In this document: piece by piece, positions 18,854 to 28,500 of the stretch
How the letters are laid out: every line of letters starts with the position of its first letter
Position numbering within the stretch: position 1 is the stretch's first letter
Assembly: GCA_945952315.1 (NCBI GenBank)
Contig: CAMFIE010000034.1
Location: forward strand, 1-32,388
Origin: an uncultured Rhizobium sp.
GTDB taxonomy: Bacteria; Pseudomonadota; Alphaproteobacteria; Rhizobiales; Rhizobiaceae
Direction of reading: 5' to 3'
DNA length: 32,388 bases
The notes under the pieces: generated by a model
The model's database searches: none
What the model saw: the letters and a program-made list of their open reading frames with translations, nothing else
Told to the model about the DNA's origin: nothing
Position numbers and translations under genes: made by a program

Positions 18854-20130
18854 CGTCCCATCTCCTGGAGTACCTCTGTTACGGCCTGGTCGATGCCGTC
18901 ATAGAAGCGGTCGAGCTCTGCTTCTGTGACGCAATAGGGCGTCATCAGGTAGAGAACGTCACCCATCGGGCGAACCAGCAGTTTCTGCGCGCGGAATTTC
19001 GCCCTCAGCTTCGGCCCCACTTCTGCCAGATAGCCGGTGCTCGGGAAAACCACGTTGAAAGCGGCAATCGTGCCCATCTGCCGCACGTCGCGGAAGCGCG
19101 GATCATTGGCAAAGCGGGTGAGCCGCGTCGCGTGCCTTTCGCCGAGCAGCCGGATGCGCTCCATCACCGGCTCGCTGTCCCAGATTTCCAGATTGGCAAG
19201 GCCCGCCGCGCAGGCAATCGGGTTTGCGGTGAAGGAACTGGAATGGAAGAAGGTCTTGCGCCGGTCTGTCGAAAGATGCGAGGCGAAGATTTCCTCGGTG
19301 GCCAGCGTTGCTGCAAGCGGCACGGAACCGCCGGTCAAACCCTTGGACGTGCAAAGAATATCGGGTGCGACACCGGCCTGCTCGCAGGCAAAGCGGGTGC
19401 CGGTGCGGCCCCAGCCAGTCATCACCTCGTCGGCAATCAGCAAGACGCCATGGGCGTGGGCGATGCGGCCAAGTTCGGCAAGGACTTCGGCCCGGTAAAA
19501 GCGCATGCCGCCTGCGCCAAGCACCAGCGGCTCGAGAATCAGCGCGGCCATCTCGCCGCCCTTGCAGAGCGCCTCGAAGGCATCGAGCGTTTCTTGCTCG
19601 GCCTCCCGCGTCGGGCCGGGGAATGGCAGGCGATCCACTGCGAAAAGAAGCGGATCGTAAGGCGCATTGAACACGCCGCGTTCGCCCGCCGACATGGTGC
19701 CGATCGTATCGCCATGATAGCCGTCTTCCAGAACGGCGATGCGGCTGCGGCGAATGCCGCGATTGTGGAAATGGCCAAGCGCCATCTTCAGGGCCACTTC
19801 CACGCAAGTCGACCCGCTGTCCGAGAAGAACACGCGCGTTAAACCTTCCGGTGCGATGCGCACCAGCGCCTGCGCCAGCTTCTCCGCCGGTTCATGGGTA
19901 AATTCGGCAAAGATCACCTGATCCATCGCGGCGGATGTTTCCTGAATCGCCTGGATGATCTTCGGGTGCCGGTGCTGATGGGTGATCACCCACCAGCTGG
20001 AAATGCCGTCAAGAATGGCATTGCCATCGCTATCCCAGATGGTGGCGCCTTCGGTGCGCACCGCGCGGCGCATCTCCGGTTCCAGCGCATGCTGGGTGAA
20101 GGGATGCCAGACGGGAGAGGAACCGGTCAT
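18850..20130 (-). CDS. bioA: Adenosylmethionine-8-amino-7-oxononanoate aminotransferase
   Basis: BioA transfers the amino group of S-adenosylmethionine to KAPA, giving DAPA. 426 residues, class III PLP-dependent aminotransferase. [13 protein letters not shown] (44-56) is the substrate-site Trp-Trp motif, [11 protein letters not shown] binds the cofactor ring, and Lys263 (CTSKGLTGG) forms the Schiff base. It overlaps bioD upstream and bioZ downstream by 4 bp each, indicating coupled translation. Confidence 0.97.
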   Translation of the reverse strand: MTGSSPVWHPFTQHALEPEMRRAVRTEGATIWDSDGNAILDGISSWWVITHQHRHPKIIQAIQETSAAMDQVIFAEFTHEPAEKLAQALVRIAPEGLTRVFFSDSGSTCVEVALKMALGHFHNRGIRRSRIAVLEDGYHGDTIGTMSAGERGVFNAPYDPLLFAVDRLPFPGPTREAEQETLDAFEALCKGGEMAALILEPLVLGAGGMRFYRAEVLAELGRIAHAHGVLLIADEVMTGWGRTGTRFACEQAGVAPDILCTSKGLTGGSVPLAATLATEEIFASHLSTDRRKTFFHSSSFTANPIACAAGLANLEIWDSEPVMERIRLLGERHATRLTRFANDPRFRDVRQMGTIAAFNVVFPSTGYLAEVGPKLRAKFRAQKLLVRPMGDVLYLMTPYCVTEAELDRFYDGIDQAVTEVLQEMGR

Positions 20131-20768
20131 GATGCAAGGGCCTCCTGAAAATCGGCAAGGCGGAAGTTTTCGGTAAAGGCGCGGGCGAGATTTTCGCGGG
20201 AAAGAACAGGCAGCATCGGCAGGCGGCCGAGCAGTTTCACCTTGCCCATCACGCCGATAATCCGCTGACTTTCCGCCACTTCATCCCCGATGAAGGCAAC
20301 GCCCAGCACAGGGATACCGCGGGCCCGCAGGGCTTCAAGCGAAAGCAGCGTGTGGTTTATGGTGCCGAGCTGCGTGCGGGCACAAAGAACGACCGGCGCC
20401 TGCCAGCGGCGGAAGGCATCCGCATAGGTCTCGGTCTCGTTGAGGGGCACCAGCAAGCCGCCAGCGCCCTCGATCACGAGCGGTCTTGTCTGCGGTTCCG
20501 GATCAAGGCTTTCGAGCCTGATTTCCACGCCATCCACCCGCGCGGCATAATGGGGGGAAGCCGGCGTCTTCAGCCGGTAGACTTCCGGCAGCACATCGCC
20601 TTCTGGAAGGCCACCAAGGCGGGCCACCAGTTCGCTGTCGGTTTCTTCCTCAAGGCCTGATTGCACCGGTTTCCAGTAGCGGGCCTGAAGCGCGCCAGTC
20701 AGCGCTGCGGAAAAGATCGTCTTGCCAATGCCGGTATCGGTGCCGGTCACCACTATCGTGTTTTTCAT
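20127..20768 (-). CDS. bioD: Dethiobiotin synthetase
   Basis: BioD closes the ureido ring of dethiobiotin from DAPA, CO2 and ATP. 213 residues with the P-loop GTDTGIGKT at the N-terminus (residues 8-16), a [14 protein letters not shown] substrate region and [12 protein letters not shown]. The ATG at 20768 is 3 bp after the bioF stop; its stop overlaps bioA (ATGA). Confidence 0.96.
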   Translation of the reverse strand: MKNTIVVTGTDTGIGKTIFSAALTGALQARYWKPVQSGLEEETDSELVARLGGLPEGDVLPEVYRLKTPASPHYAARVDGVEIRLESLDPEPQTRPLVIEGAGGLLVPLNETETYADAFRRWQAPVVLCARTQLGTINHTLLSLEALRARGIPVLGVAFIGDEVAESQRIIGVMGKVKLLGRLPMLPVLSRENLARAFTENFRLADFQEALAS

Positions 20769-20771
20769 GGG

Positions 20772-21917
20772 TCAGGCTCCCGTTTCTGCGTCAAGCGCCG
20801 CACCAAGTGCTTCAACCATCCCGGACACGTCCTCTTTCGTGACATTCAGCGTCACCGAAAGACGAAGCCGGGCCGTGCCTTCCGGCACGGTCGGCGGGCG
20901 GATGGCTCGAATGTCATAGCCAAATGCCCGCAGCCGCTCTGCGATCCGCACCGAGCGCGCATTGTCGCCTATCGGAACGGGAATGATCTGCGATGGGCCG
21001 GGCTCTATCCCCAGCCGCTGCTTCAGCAGGTCACCGGACAGGGACACAAGCGCATGCAGGGCTTCGCGCCGTTTCGGTTCATCCGAAACAATGCGGAGCG
21101 CCTCGCGCACGGTTGCCGCCATCAGCGGTGACGGCGCAGTGGAATAGATAAATGGCCGGGCGCGGTTCACGAGAAAATCCGCCAGCACTTTCGGCAAGCC
21201 AAGAAGCGCACCGGACGTGCCAAGGCCCTTGCCGCAGGTATGCAATGAAACCAGATTGTCGCGACCCTCCAGATGGGCTGCCACGCCGCGCCCGCCCGCG
21301 CCGTGAACACCGGTCGCATGGGCTTCATCCACCACCAGAAAGGCATTGAACCGGTCGGCTAGGTCAATCAGGTCATCGACCGGCGCAAGATCACCATCCA
21401 TGGAATAGAGGCTTTCCACCGCGATCCAGGGCGTGCCCTTGCCACCTGCCGCGCGCCAGTCTGTCAGTGCATTTTCCAGCGCGTTCATGTCATTGTGGGC
21501 AAAGGCCTTGGCCCCTGCCTTGCTCTGCGCAATGCCATCCAGCGCGCTAGCATGCACCAGCGCATCATGGAAAATGCAGTCCTCGCGTTGCGGAAGCGTC
21601 GAAAACAGTGCCAAATTGGCTGTGAAGCCATTGCCGAAATAGAGCGAGGCTTCGGTGCTGAAGAAGGCCGCAGCCTCCGCTTCCAGCGCCTCATGTTCCG
21701 GATGATTTCCGCGCAGCAGACGCGAGCCGCCGGAGCCGACCGGCACGCCGCGCGCAATCGCCTCCTCCACGGCTTTCTTCAGCCGCGGCGACGACGCAAG
21801 ACCCAGAAAATCATTGGACGTGAAGTCCTTGCCGCCTTCCGGCAGCAGCGCCCGCCGCCTGCCCTTGCGTTCAAGGCCTGCAAGCGTGCGGGCATACCGG
21901 GCCAGCCGGTCGCTCAT
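20772..21917 (-). CDS. bioF: 8-amino-7-oxononanoate synthase
   Basis: BioF condenses pimeloyl-ACP with L-alanine to KAPA, using PLP. 381 residues. TSNDFLGL and GSGGSRLLRG are family landmarks, DEAHATGVHG binds PLP, and Lys230 (LHTCGKGLGTSG) is the Schiff-base lysine. The ATG overlaps the bioB stop by one base (TGATG). Confidence 0.97.
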   Translation of the reverse strand: MSDRLARYARTLAGLERKGRRRALLPEGGKDFTSNDFLGLASSPRLKKAVEEAIARGVPVGSGGSRLLRGNHPEHEALEAEAAAFFSTEASLYFGNGFTANLALFSTLPQREDCIFHDALVHASALDGIAQSKAGAKAFAHNDMNALENALTDWRAAGGKGTPWIAVESLYSMDGDLAPVDDLIDLADRFNAFLVVDEAHATGVHGAGGRGVAAHLEGRDNLVSLHTCGKGLGTSGALLGLPKVLADFLVNRARPFIYSTAPSPLMAATVREALRIVSDEPKRREALHALVSLSGDLLKQRLGIEPGPSQIIPVPIGDNARSVRIAERLRAFGYDIRAIRPPTVPEGTARLRLSVTLNVTKEDVSGMVEALGAALDAETGA

Positions 21918-22948
21918 CAGGCATCACACCCCGTGTGTTCGGCCTCGATCTCCATCTGCAGCGGCTCGGGCTTCAGTCCAAGGCGCTTGAACAGCTTTTC
22001 ATCCTGGCTTTCGCCCGGGTTGTCAGCGGTAAGCAGCGTATCGCCGGTAAAGATCGAGTTGGCACCGGCAAGGAAGCACAGCGCCTGCAACTCGTCAGTC
22101 ATTTCGGTTCGGCCGGCAGACAGGCGCACATGGCTGGTGGGCATCAGGATACGCGCAAGCGCAATCACACGCACGAAATCCACCGGATGCACCGGCTCGG
22201 CATTGGCAAGCTTGGTGCCCGGGATCGGGATCAGCATGTTCACCGGAACGCTTTCGGGCGGCTCAGGCAGGTTTGCGAGTGTCACCAGCATGTCGATGCG
22301 GTCTTCCGCCGTTTCGCCCATGCCGAGAATGCCGCCGGAGCAGACCTTCATGCCGGCACTGCGAACATTGTCCAGCGTTTCCAGACGATCGGCAAAGCTG
22401 CGGCTGGTGATGACTTCGCTGTAATAGCGCTCGGACGTGTCGACATTGTGATTGTAGTAGTCGAGGCCCGCCTCCTTGAGGCGCAAGGCCTGTTCGGGCG
22501 AGAGCATGCCCAGCGTCATGCAGGTTTCCATGCCCATGGCCTTCACGCCCTGAACCATGGCGAGAACCATATCCATGTCGCGGTCCTTCGGGCTGCGCCA
22601 GGCGGCACCCATGCAGTAGCGGGTGGAGCCCGCTTCCTTTGCCTTGCGGGCTTCGGCAAGAACGCGCTCCACTTCCATCAGCTTGGAGGCCTTGAGGCCT
22701 GTCGGGGCATGGGCGGACTGGCTGCAATAGCCGCAATCTTCCGGGCATCCGCCCGTCTTGATCGACAGAAGGCGGCTCATCTGTATCGCATTGGCATCGA
22801 AATGCTGCCGATGCACCGTCTGCGCCTGAAACAGGAGATCGTTGAACGGCTGATGGTAGATTTCACGCGCCATCTCGCCGGTGATCATCGGGCGCGGATC
22901 GCCTGCAGCTTGGGCATTGGCAGTCTCGGGAGAAATCTTGTCCAGCAT
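21917..22948 (-). CDS. bioB: Biotin synthase
   Basis: BioB inserts sulphur into dethiobiotin; it is a radical SAM enzyme with a 4Fe-4S and a 2Fe-2S cluster. 343 residues. The radical-SAM motif is C68-x3-C72-x2-C75 (CPEDCGYC); [12 protein letters not shown] and RLSAGRTEM are the other conserved blocks, the latter holding an Arg ligand of the 2Fe-2S cluster. It is the first gene of bioBFDAZ, with a BioR box about 80 bp upstream. Confidence 0.98.
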   Translation of the reverse strand: MLDKISPETANAQAAGDPRPMITGEMAREIYHQPFNDLLFQAQTVHRQHFDANAIQMSRLLSIKTGGCPEDCGYCSQSAHAPTGLKASKLMEVERVLAEARKAKEAGSTRYCMGAAWRSPKDRDMDMVLAMVQGVKAMGMETCMTLGMLSPEQALRLKEAGLDYYNHNVDTSERYYSEVITSRSFADRLETLDNVRSAGMKVCSGGILGMGETAEDRIDMLVTLANLPEPPESVPVNMLIPIPGTKLANAEPVHPVDFVRVIALARILMPTSHVRLSAGRTEMTDELQALCFLAGANSIFTGDTLLTADNPGESQDEKLFKRLGLKPEPLQMEIEAEHTGCDA

Positions 22949-23027
22949 CGCTTCTCAAATTCCTTGTTGCAGCCTTTGAGGCCCTGTTGCGCACAGACAT
23001 GCCCGCTTTCGAAGCTCGTTTCAAGAA

Positions 23028-23037
23028 TTATCTATAA
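23028..23037. promoter_or_regulatory. BioR box (bioB operator)
   Basis: TTATCTATAA is an exact match to the BioR operator consensus TTATMTATAA described for alphaproteobacteria. It sits 80 bp upstream of the bioB ATG in the bioB-bioR intergenic region, where it may overlap the -10 region of the biotin operon. Confidence 0.85.
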
Positions 23038-23164
23038 TTTTCCAGCAGGCCTTTCACGCGGTGCAAAATCGCATGTCCTGGCTACAAAGGAAAGCACGCA
23101 AAAGGACGTAGACCGCATCTCCTTGCGGCAAAAACCCTTTGAAGACAGGCGATTTTAGGGACTG

Positions 23165-23174
23165 TGATATATCA
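23165..23174. promoter_or_regulatory. Palindrome TGATATATCA, variant BioR-like site 1
   Basis: A perfect 10-bp palindrome differing from the BioR box only by symmetrical changes at positions 2 and 9. It is repeated exactly at 23211-23220, 46 bp away (four to five helix turns), before the regulator gene. A self-control operator is likely but inferred. Confidence 0.5.
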
Positions 23175-23210
23175 GCGCGCTTGAAATTCGAAACCGGCTC
23201 TGCCACAGTC

Positions 23211-23220
23211 TGATATATCA
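23211..23220. promoter_or_regulatory. Palindrome TGATATATCA, variant BioR-like site 2
   Basis: This is the second exact copy, here part of a 12-bp palindrome CTGATATATCAG, ending two bases before the AAGGAGG ribosome site of bioR. Binding here would block transcription or early elongation of bioR. Confidence 0.5.
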
Positions 23221-23234
23221 GAAAGGAGGCGTGC

Positions 23235-23858
23235 ATGACGGCACCGCGGGAATCCCTCTCCCACCTCGCCTATCTCAGGCTGGAAAGCCTGATCGTGACG
23301 CTGAAGCTGAAGCCCGGCTCGCTGGTGACGGAAAAGCATCTGCTTGATCTTGCCGGTCAGGGCCGCACGCCCGTGCGCGAAGCCATCCAGAAGCTCGCCT
23401 GGCAGGGGCTTATCCTCGTGCGGCCGCGTGTGGGCTTGCAGATCGCCGAGATCGGGCCGGACGACTACCGGCATATCATGCAGGTGCGTGCCGAGCTTGA
23501 GCCGACCGCCGCGAGTCTCGTTGCGCGACATGCCAATGCGGAGCAGCGGGCGCGGCTTCTCGCATGCGCCCAGACCATGACTTCCTGTGCCGTATCCGGC
23601 GACATGGAAGCCTTTCTCGCGGCGGACAAGATGTTCGACGAGATCATGGAGGATGCCTGCCCGAACCGTTTTCTTACAGCCGCCCTTGCCCCGTTGCAGA
23701 CCCATGCGCGGCGCCTGTGGTTCTCGGTTGCCTCACATGAGCGGATGGATCGCTCGATCTCCATGCATGTGGCGGTGATCCGCGCCGTGCAGCAGGGCGA
23801 CGCGCAGGGTGCGGCCCGTGCCACCAGCGCTTTGATGGATTACGTCAACCAGCTCTGA
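23235..23858 (+). CDS. bioR: GntR-family biotin operon regulator BioR
   Basis: A 207-residue FadR-type GntR repressor, divergent from bioBFDAZ. The N-terminal winged helix (about 10-75) includes LRLESLIVTLKLKPGSLVTE, GRTPVREAIQKLAWQGL and RPRVGLQI; the C-terminal FCD-type domain includes VRAELEPTAASLVARHA and a His-rich helix. Position next to bioB plus a BioR box in the shared promoter region support BioR, the established biotin regulator in Agrobacterium and Brucella. The start ATG 23235 has AAAGGAGG. It converges on mazG with a 14-bp gap. Confidence 0.88.
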   Translation: MTAPRESLSHLAYLRLESLIVTLKLKPGSLVTEKHLLDLAGQGRTPVREAIQKLAWQGLILVRPRVGLQIAEIGPDDYRHIMQVRAELEPTAASLVARHANAEQRARLLACAQTMTSCAVSGDMEAFLAADKMFDEIMEDACPNRFLTAALAPLQTHARRLWFSVASHERMDRSISMHVAVIRAVQQGDAQGAARATSALMDYVNQL

Positions 23859-23878
23859 TTGCTTGACCTTGGTCAGAG
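23853..23878. terminator. Possible bidirectional hairpin between bioR and mazG
   Basis: CTCTGA and TCAGAG, with a nested TGACC/GGTCA, form alternative stems across the two converging stop codons. There is no strong T-run on either side, so this is tentative. Confidence 0.25.
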
Positions 23879-24709
23879 GGTAGAATTCCCCTCGCCCTTC
23901 TTGGCGTCCTGCCAGAGCTCTTCCATTCGCTCGAGGCTGGCGGCCTCCAGCGTTTCGCCGTTTTCGGCGAGTGTCTGCTCGATATGGGCAAAGCGGCGGC
24001 GGAATTTGGTATTTGTGCCCCGGAGCGCCATTTCGGGATCCGCCTTTACATGGCGGCCGATATTGACGGTCGCGAAGATCAGGTCTCCCAACTCGTCCGC
24101 CACCTTTTCGCGCCTGCCCTCCTTCAGCGCCGCGCGAAGCTCGCCGATCTCCTCCTCGATCTTGTCGAGGATCGGCTCGGCATCCGACCAGTCAAAGCCC
24201 ACCTTGGCTGCCTGCTCCTGCAGTTTCAGTGCCTCCATGAGCGCGGGAAAGCTGCGCTGGACAGTGCCGAGATGCCCGCCCTTGAAATCTTCCGAAATGC
24301 CCTGTGCGGCACGGCGCGCGGCACGCTCTGCCTTTTCCTGCCGCTTGATTGCATCCCACTGCAGCTTCACGGCATCGGGCGTATCCGCATCCGAGCGGGC
24401 AAAGACATGCGGATGGCGACGGATCATCTTGGTGGTCACGGCCTTGACCACATCCTCGAAGGTGAAATGCCCCGCTTCCTCGGCCATGCGCGCGTGGAAC
24501 ACCACCTGCAGCAGGAGATCGCCGAGTTCTTCGCACAGATCGCCCATATCCTTGCGCTCGATCGCATCCGCCACTTCATATGCTTCCTCGATCGTATAGG
24601 GCTTGATGCTCTCGAAATTCTGCTCGAGATCCCAGGGGCAACCGGTCAACGGGGTTCTGAGCGCCGCCATGATCTCGAGCAGGCGCCGGATGTCACCCGA
24701 GGCTTCCAT
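23873..24709 (-). CDS. mazG: Nucleoside triphosphate pyrophosphohydrolase
   Basis: MazG hydrolyses NTPs and non-canonical nucleotides to monophosphates and lowers ppGpp-linked stress effects in some species. 278 residues with two MazG-like halves: CPWDLEQNFESIKPYTIEEAYE with EELGDLLLQVVFHA (about 25-75), and DKIEEEIGELRAAL with DELGDLIFATVNIGRH (about 180-220), giving ExxE12-28ExxD metal motifs in each. It follows the deaminase gene by 12 bp on the same strand. Confidence 0.95.
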   Translation of the reverse strand: MEASGDIRRLLEIMAALRTPLTGCPWDLEQNFESIKPYTIEEAYEVADAIERKDMGDLCEELGDLLLQVVFHARMAEEAGHFTFEDVVKAVTTKMIRRHPHVFARSDADTPDAVKLQWDAIKRQEKAERAARRAAQGISEDFKGGHLGTVQRSFPALMEALKLQEQAAKVGFDWSDAEPILDKIEEEIGELRAALKEGRREKVADELGDLIFATVNIGRHVKADPEMALRGTNTKFRRRFAHIEQTLAENGETLEAASLERMEELWQDAKKGEGNSTL

Positions 24710-24721
24710 TGGCTTGTTCCG

Positions 24722-25309
24722 TCAGTTGAGGGGAATGGAATTGCCGGATTTCGAGGCCTGATAGGTCTCGGAAAGCCGCGCATAGGCCTCGTTGATGCGC
24801 GCCCACTGCGCCTGCATCGCGCCCTTAGCCGGTTCATCGGAGGCCGCCACCATTTCCCGCAGCGAGCCCGAGCGCCAGAAGGCATTCGCCTTGTTGTAAC
24901 CACCCGGCTCCAGCCCGAACACCTCCTTGAGGATTTTCAGGTCATGCGGAATGGCGAAGGCATCGCGGCTGTCTTCGTAGGAGAAGAAATAGTAGAAATT
25001 GTCGAAACCGGCCCAGGTGATCGCCGACATGCACATGGTGCAGGGCTCATGCGTGGACAGAAAGATCAGATCTTTCGTATCCGGCCGTTCACCCATTTCA
25101 TAAAACCGCTTCAAGGTGTGAACCTCGCCGTGCCAGAGCGGATTTTCCAGCTCGTTATTGGTCTCGGCCAGCACCAGCGACAGATCGGACTTTCGCAGGA
25201 TGGCCGCGCCAAACACCTTGTTGCCCGCAGCCACCCCCTTTTCCGTCAGCGGAATGATATCCTTCTCGATGACATTCAGAAGGCGTTGGGCAAGGGCAGT
25301 ATCAGTCAC
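24722..25309 (-). CDS. Nucleoside/nucleobase deaminase family protein
   Basis: A zinc-dependent deaminase of the cytidine/guanine deaminase fold, 195 residues. HGEVHTL gives the His ligand and catalytic Glu, and PCTMCMSA the two Cys ligands. Beyond the core it has an aromatic-rich stretch (FDNFYYFFSYED) and a long helical C-terminus. I cannot tell the substrate; it is larger than TadA. I chose GTG 25309 because AAGGA lies 7 nt before it; ATG 25324 would add five residues with no ribosome site. Its pairing with mazG suggests clearance of damaged nucleotides (inference). Confidence 0.85.
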   Translation of the reverse strand: MTDTALAQRLLNVIEKDIIPLTEKGVAAGNKVFGAAILRKSDLSLVLAETNNELENPLWHGEVHTLKRFYEMGERPDTKDLIFLSTHEPCTMCMSAITWAGFDNFYYFFSYEDSRDAFAIPHDLKILKEVFGLEPGGYNKANAFWRSGSLREMVAASDEPAKGAMQAQWARINEAYARLSETYQASKSGNSIPLN

Positions 25310-25422
25310 GGATCGGTCCTTCATTTGCAGTTATGTGGGCGAACAACACCGGAATTCCGAGCGCAAGTCAATTCGCGCGCACGGATTATCCGCCGGTTTG
25401 GATGGCGTTTTCCGGCCGATTT

Positions 25423-25544
25423 GCCCCTCATCCCCCTGCCGGGACCTTCTCCCCGTTCTGACGGGGAGAAGGGGGAAGAGAGCCGACGTCCTGCGTCCTT
25501 CTCCCCGCCTGCGGGGAGAAGGTGGCGGCAGCCGGATGAGGGGC
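25423..25544. repeat. RIME-like palindromic intergenic repeat
   Basis: About 120 bp made of two inverted arms. The outer ends are GCCCCTCATCC and GGATGAGGGGC. Inside are two strong hairpins, an 11-bp stem with a 6-nt loop (25445-25472) and a 12-bp stem with a 2-nt loop (25497-25522), both built on CCTTCTCCCCG. This matches the Rhizobium intergenic mosaic elements common in Hyphomicrobiales. Lying 24 bp after the mfd stop, it may also stop transcription or protect mRNA ends. The rest of 25310-25567 shows nothing else. Confidence 0.8.
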
Positions 25545-25567
25545 AACGCCCCTTTAAGCCTTGCCTC

Positions 25568-28500
25568 CTACCCTGAAACCAGACCCGCCAGTTGTGTCAT
25601 CACCACCGCTGCACCGGAAAGCCGCTTTTCCGGCGTGGGTAGGTCGCGGGAGAGGAAGACCGAGTGGTCCGGCCTGATCTTCGCCATCGAGCCTTGCTTG
25701 GCAATGTAGGAAACGAGCGCCGCCGGGTTGGGGAATTCCCGGTTGCGGAACTGGATGACGACGCCCTTTGGCCCGGCATCCAGCTTTTCCACATTCGCGA
25801 CGCGGCAGAGCGACTTGATATAGACCACCTTCAGCAGGTGCTGCACTTCCTGCGGCAGCGGCCCGAAGCGATCGATCAGTTCCGCACCGAAGCCATCGAT
25901 CTCCTTGAGATCGGTGATTTCGCCGAGGCGCCGGTAAAGCCCCATGCGCAGATGCAGGTCCGGAACATAGTCGTCCGGGATCATCACGGTCGCGCCGACG
26001 GAAATCTGCGGTGACCAGCCGGAGTCATGCACCTCCTCGTCGCCCTTCACTTCGGCCACGGCCTCCTCCAGCATCTGCTGGTAGAGCTCGAAGCCCACTT
26101 CCTTGATATGGCCGGATTGCTCCTCGCCGAGCAGATTGCCCGCGCCACGGATATCGAGATCATGGCTGGCAAGCTGGAAGCCGGCCCCCAGCGTATCCAG
26201 CGATTGCAGAACCTTGAGGCGACGGTCTGCGGTCGCCGTCAGCACCTTGTTGACCGGAAGCGTGAAGAGCGCGAATGCCCGCACCTTGGACCGGCCGACA
26301 CGGCCGCGGATCTGGTATAGCTGGGCAAGGCCGAACATATCGGCGCGGTGCACGATCAGCGTGTTTGCCGTGGGCACATCGAGGCCGGATTCCACAATGG
26401 TGGTGGAAAGCAGCACGTCATATTTGCCGTCATAAAAGGCGTTCATCACGTCTTCGAGCTCGCCCGCCGCCATCTGCCCATGGGCAATGGCCACCTTCAG
26501 CTCCGGCACATCCGATTGCAGGAAGGCCTGGATATCGGCAAGATCGGCCAGACGCGGGCAGACATAGAAGCTCTGACCGCCGCGATAGTGCTCCCGCATC
26601 AGCGTTTCGCGGATCACCAGCGGATCAAACGGGGAGATGAAGGTGCGAACCGCCATGCGATCGACAGGAGCGGTGGTGATCAGCGACAGCTCGCGCACAC
26701 CCGTCATCGCCAGTTGCAGCGTGCGCGGGATCGGCGTTGCCGAAAGCGTCAGCACATGCACATCGCTTTTCAGTTCTTTCAGCCGCTCCTTGTGCTTCAC
26801 TCCGAAATGCTGTTCCTCGTCGATGATCAGCAGGCCGAGATTTGCAAACTGGATGCCCGAGCCAAGCAGCGCATGGGTGCCGACCACGATATCGACCTTG
26901 CCGTCGGCCAGTTCCTTCTTGGTCTGCGCCAGTTCCTTGGCGGAAACCAGACGGCTGGCCTGCGCAAGCCGGATTGGCAGACCCCGGAAGCGCTGCGAGA
27001 AGGTCTTGAAATGCTGGCGCGCAAGCAGCGTCGTCGGCACGACCACCGCCACCTGAACGCCATTCATGGCAGCGAGGAAGGCGGCGCGCAGTGCCACTTC
27101 GGTCTTGCCGAAGCCCACATCGCCGCAGATCAGGCGATCCATCGGCCGCCCCTGCCCCAGATCGTCGCGGACAGCGTCAATCGCCGTCATCTGGTCTTCG
27201 GTTTCGTCATAGGGGAAACGGGCGGCAAACTCGTCATAAAGACCGTCCGGCGCGGTCAGAACCGGCGCGCGGCGCACCATGCGCGCCGCCGCGATCTTGA
27301 TCAGCGCATCGGCCATGTCGAGCAGGCGCTTCTTCAGCTTGGCCTTGCGCATCTGCCATGCGCCACCGCCCAGCTTGTCCAGCACCGCCTCGTTGCCATC
27401 CGAGCCGTAGCGCGACAGAAGATCGATGTTTTCGACCGGCAGGAACAGTTTTGCCTCGTCTGCATAGACGAGTTCCAGGCAGGCATGTGGTGCGCCCGCC
27501 GCCTCGATGGTTCTGAGGCCGATGAACTTGCCGATGCCATGCTGCGCATGCACCACGAGCGAGCCTTCATCGAGACCGGCGACTTCCGAGATGAAATCAG
27601 CCGCCCGCCTGCGGCGCTTCGAGCGACGCACCATGCGGTCGCCGAGAATGTCCTGCTCGCCGATAATGGTGACATCACCGGTCTCGAAACCGCCCTCAAG
27701 GCTCAGCACCGCCGAGGCCGCCTCGCCCCTGGCCAGCCGGTCGAGATCGGAAAGCGCCTTGATCGGCTTGATCTTTTCGAGCCCGTGCTCGTTCAGCACC
27801 TGCAGCAGCCGGTCGAGCGAGCCTTCGGTCCAGGCGGTGATCAGCACCTTGCGGCCTTTGGCCCGACGTTCGGCGATGTGCTTGACGGCGACATCGAACA
27901 CATTGACGCGCTCGGCCTCCGCGCCCGCATTTTCCTGCAAGGTCTTTGCCCAGCGCGGGCCGGGCGTGGCATCCAGTGTCACCACCCGGCGATTGGAGGC
28001 TTGCGGCTCGTTGAAGGGCGTGATCCGGATCGCGCCCAGTGCCTCGAGCGCTGCGTTGAATTCTTTCGGATCGAGATAGAGCTGACCGGGTGAAACCGGC
28101 TTGTAGGGCGCGCCCTGCGCCATCTGCCCCTTTTTCTGCTCGCCCACATGCAGGCGGGCCTCGAAATAGTCATGCACCAGCCGGGAGCGCTCGTCTGCTG
28201 CCTCACGCAACGTATGGTCCGTGACGATACGGAAGCCATCGAGATAATCGAAAACCGTTTCCAGCGTCTCGTAAAACAGCGGCAGCCAGTGCTCTATCCC
28301 CGCATAGCGTCGCCCTTCGGATACGGCGGCATAAAGCGCGTCGTCGCGGGTAGCCGCCCCGAACATCGACAGATAGCGGCTGCGGAAGCGCGAAATCGTG
28401 TCCGGGGTCAGGTTCACCTCGCTCATCGGATTGAGATCGAGCGAGCGGGCCTGCCCCGTGGTGCGCTGGCTGGCGGGATCGAAGGTGCGGATGCTTTCCA

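Noticed and set aside
23054-23236. 60-residue minus-strand ORF in the bioB-bioR gap
   Set aside because: No ribosome site; it covers the operator region, and its sequence shows no domain.
26348-28093. 581-residue plus-strand ORF
   Set aside because: It lies entirely antisense to mfd; long open shadows are common in GC-rich genes, and its His/Arg/Gln-rich product has no domain.
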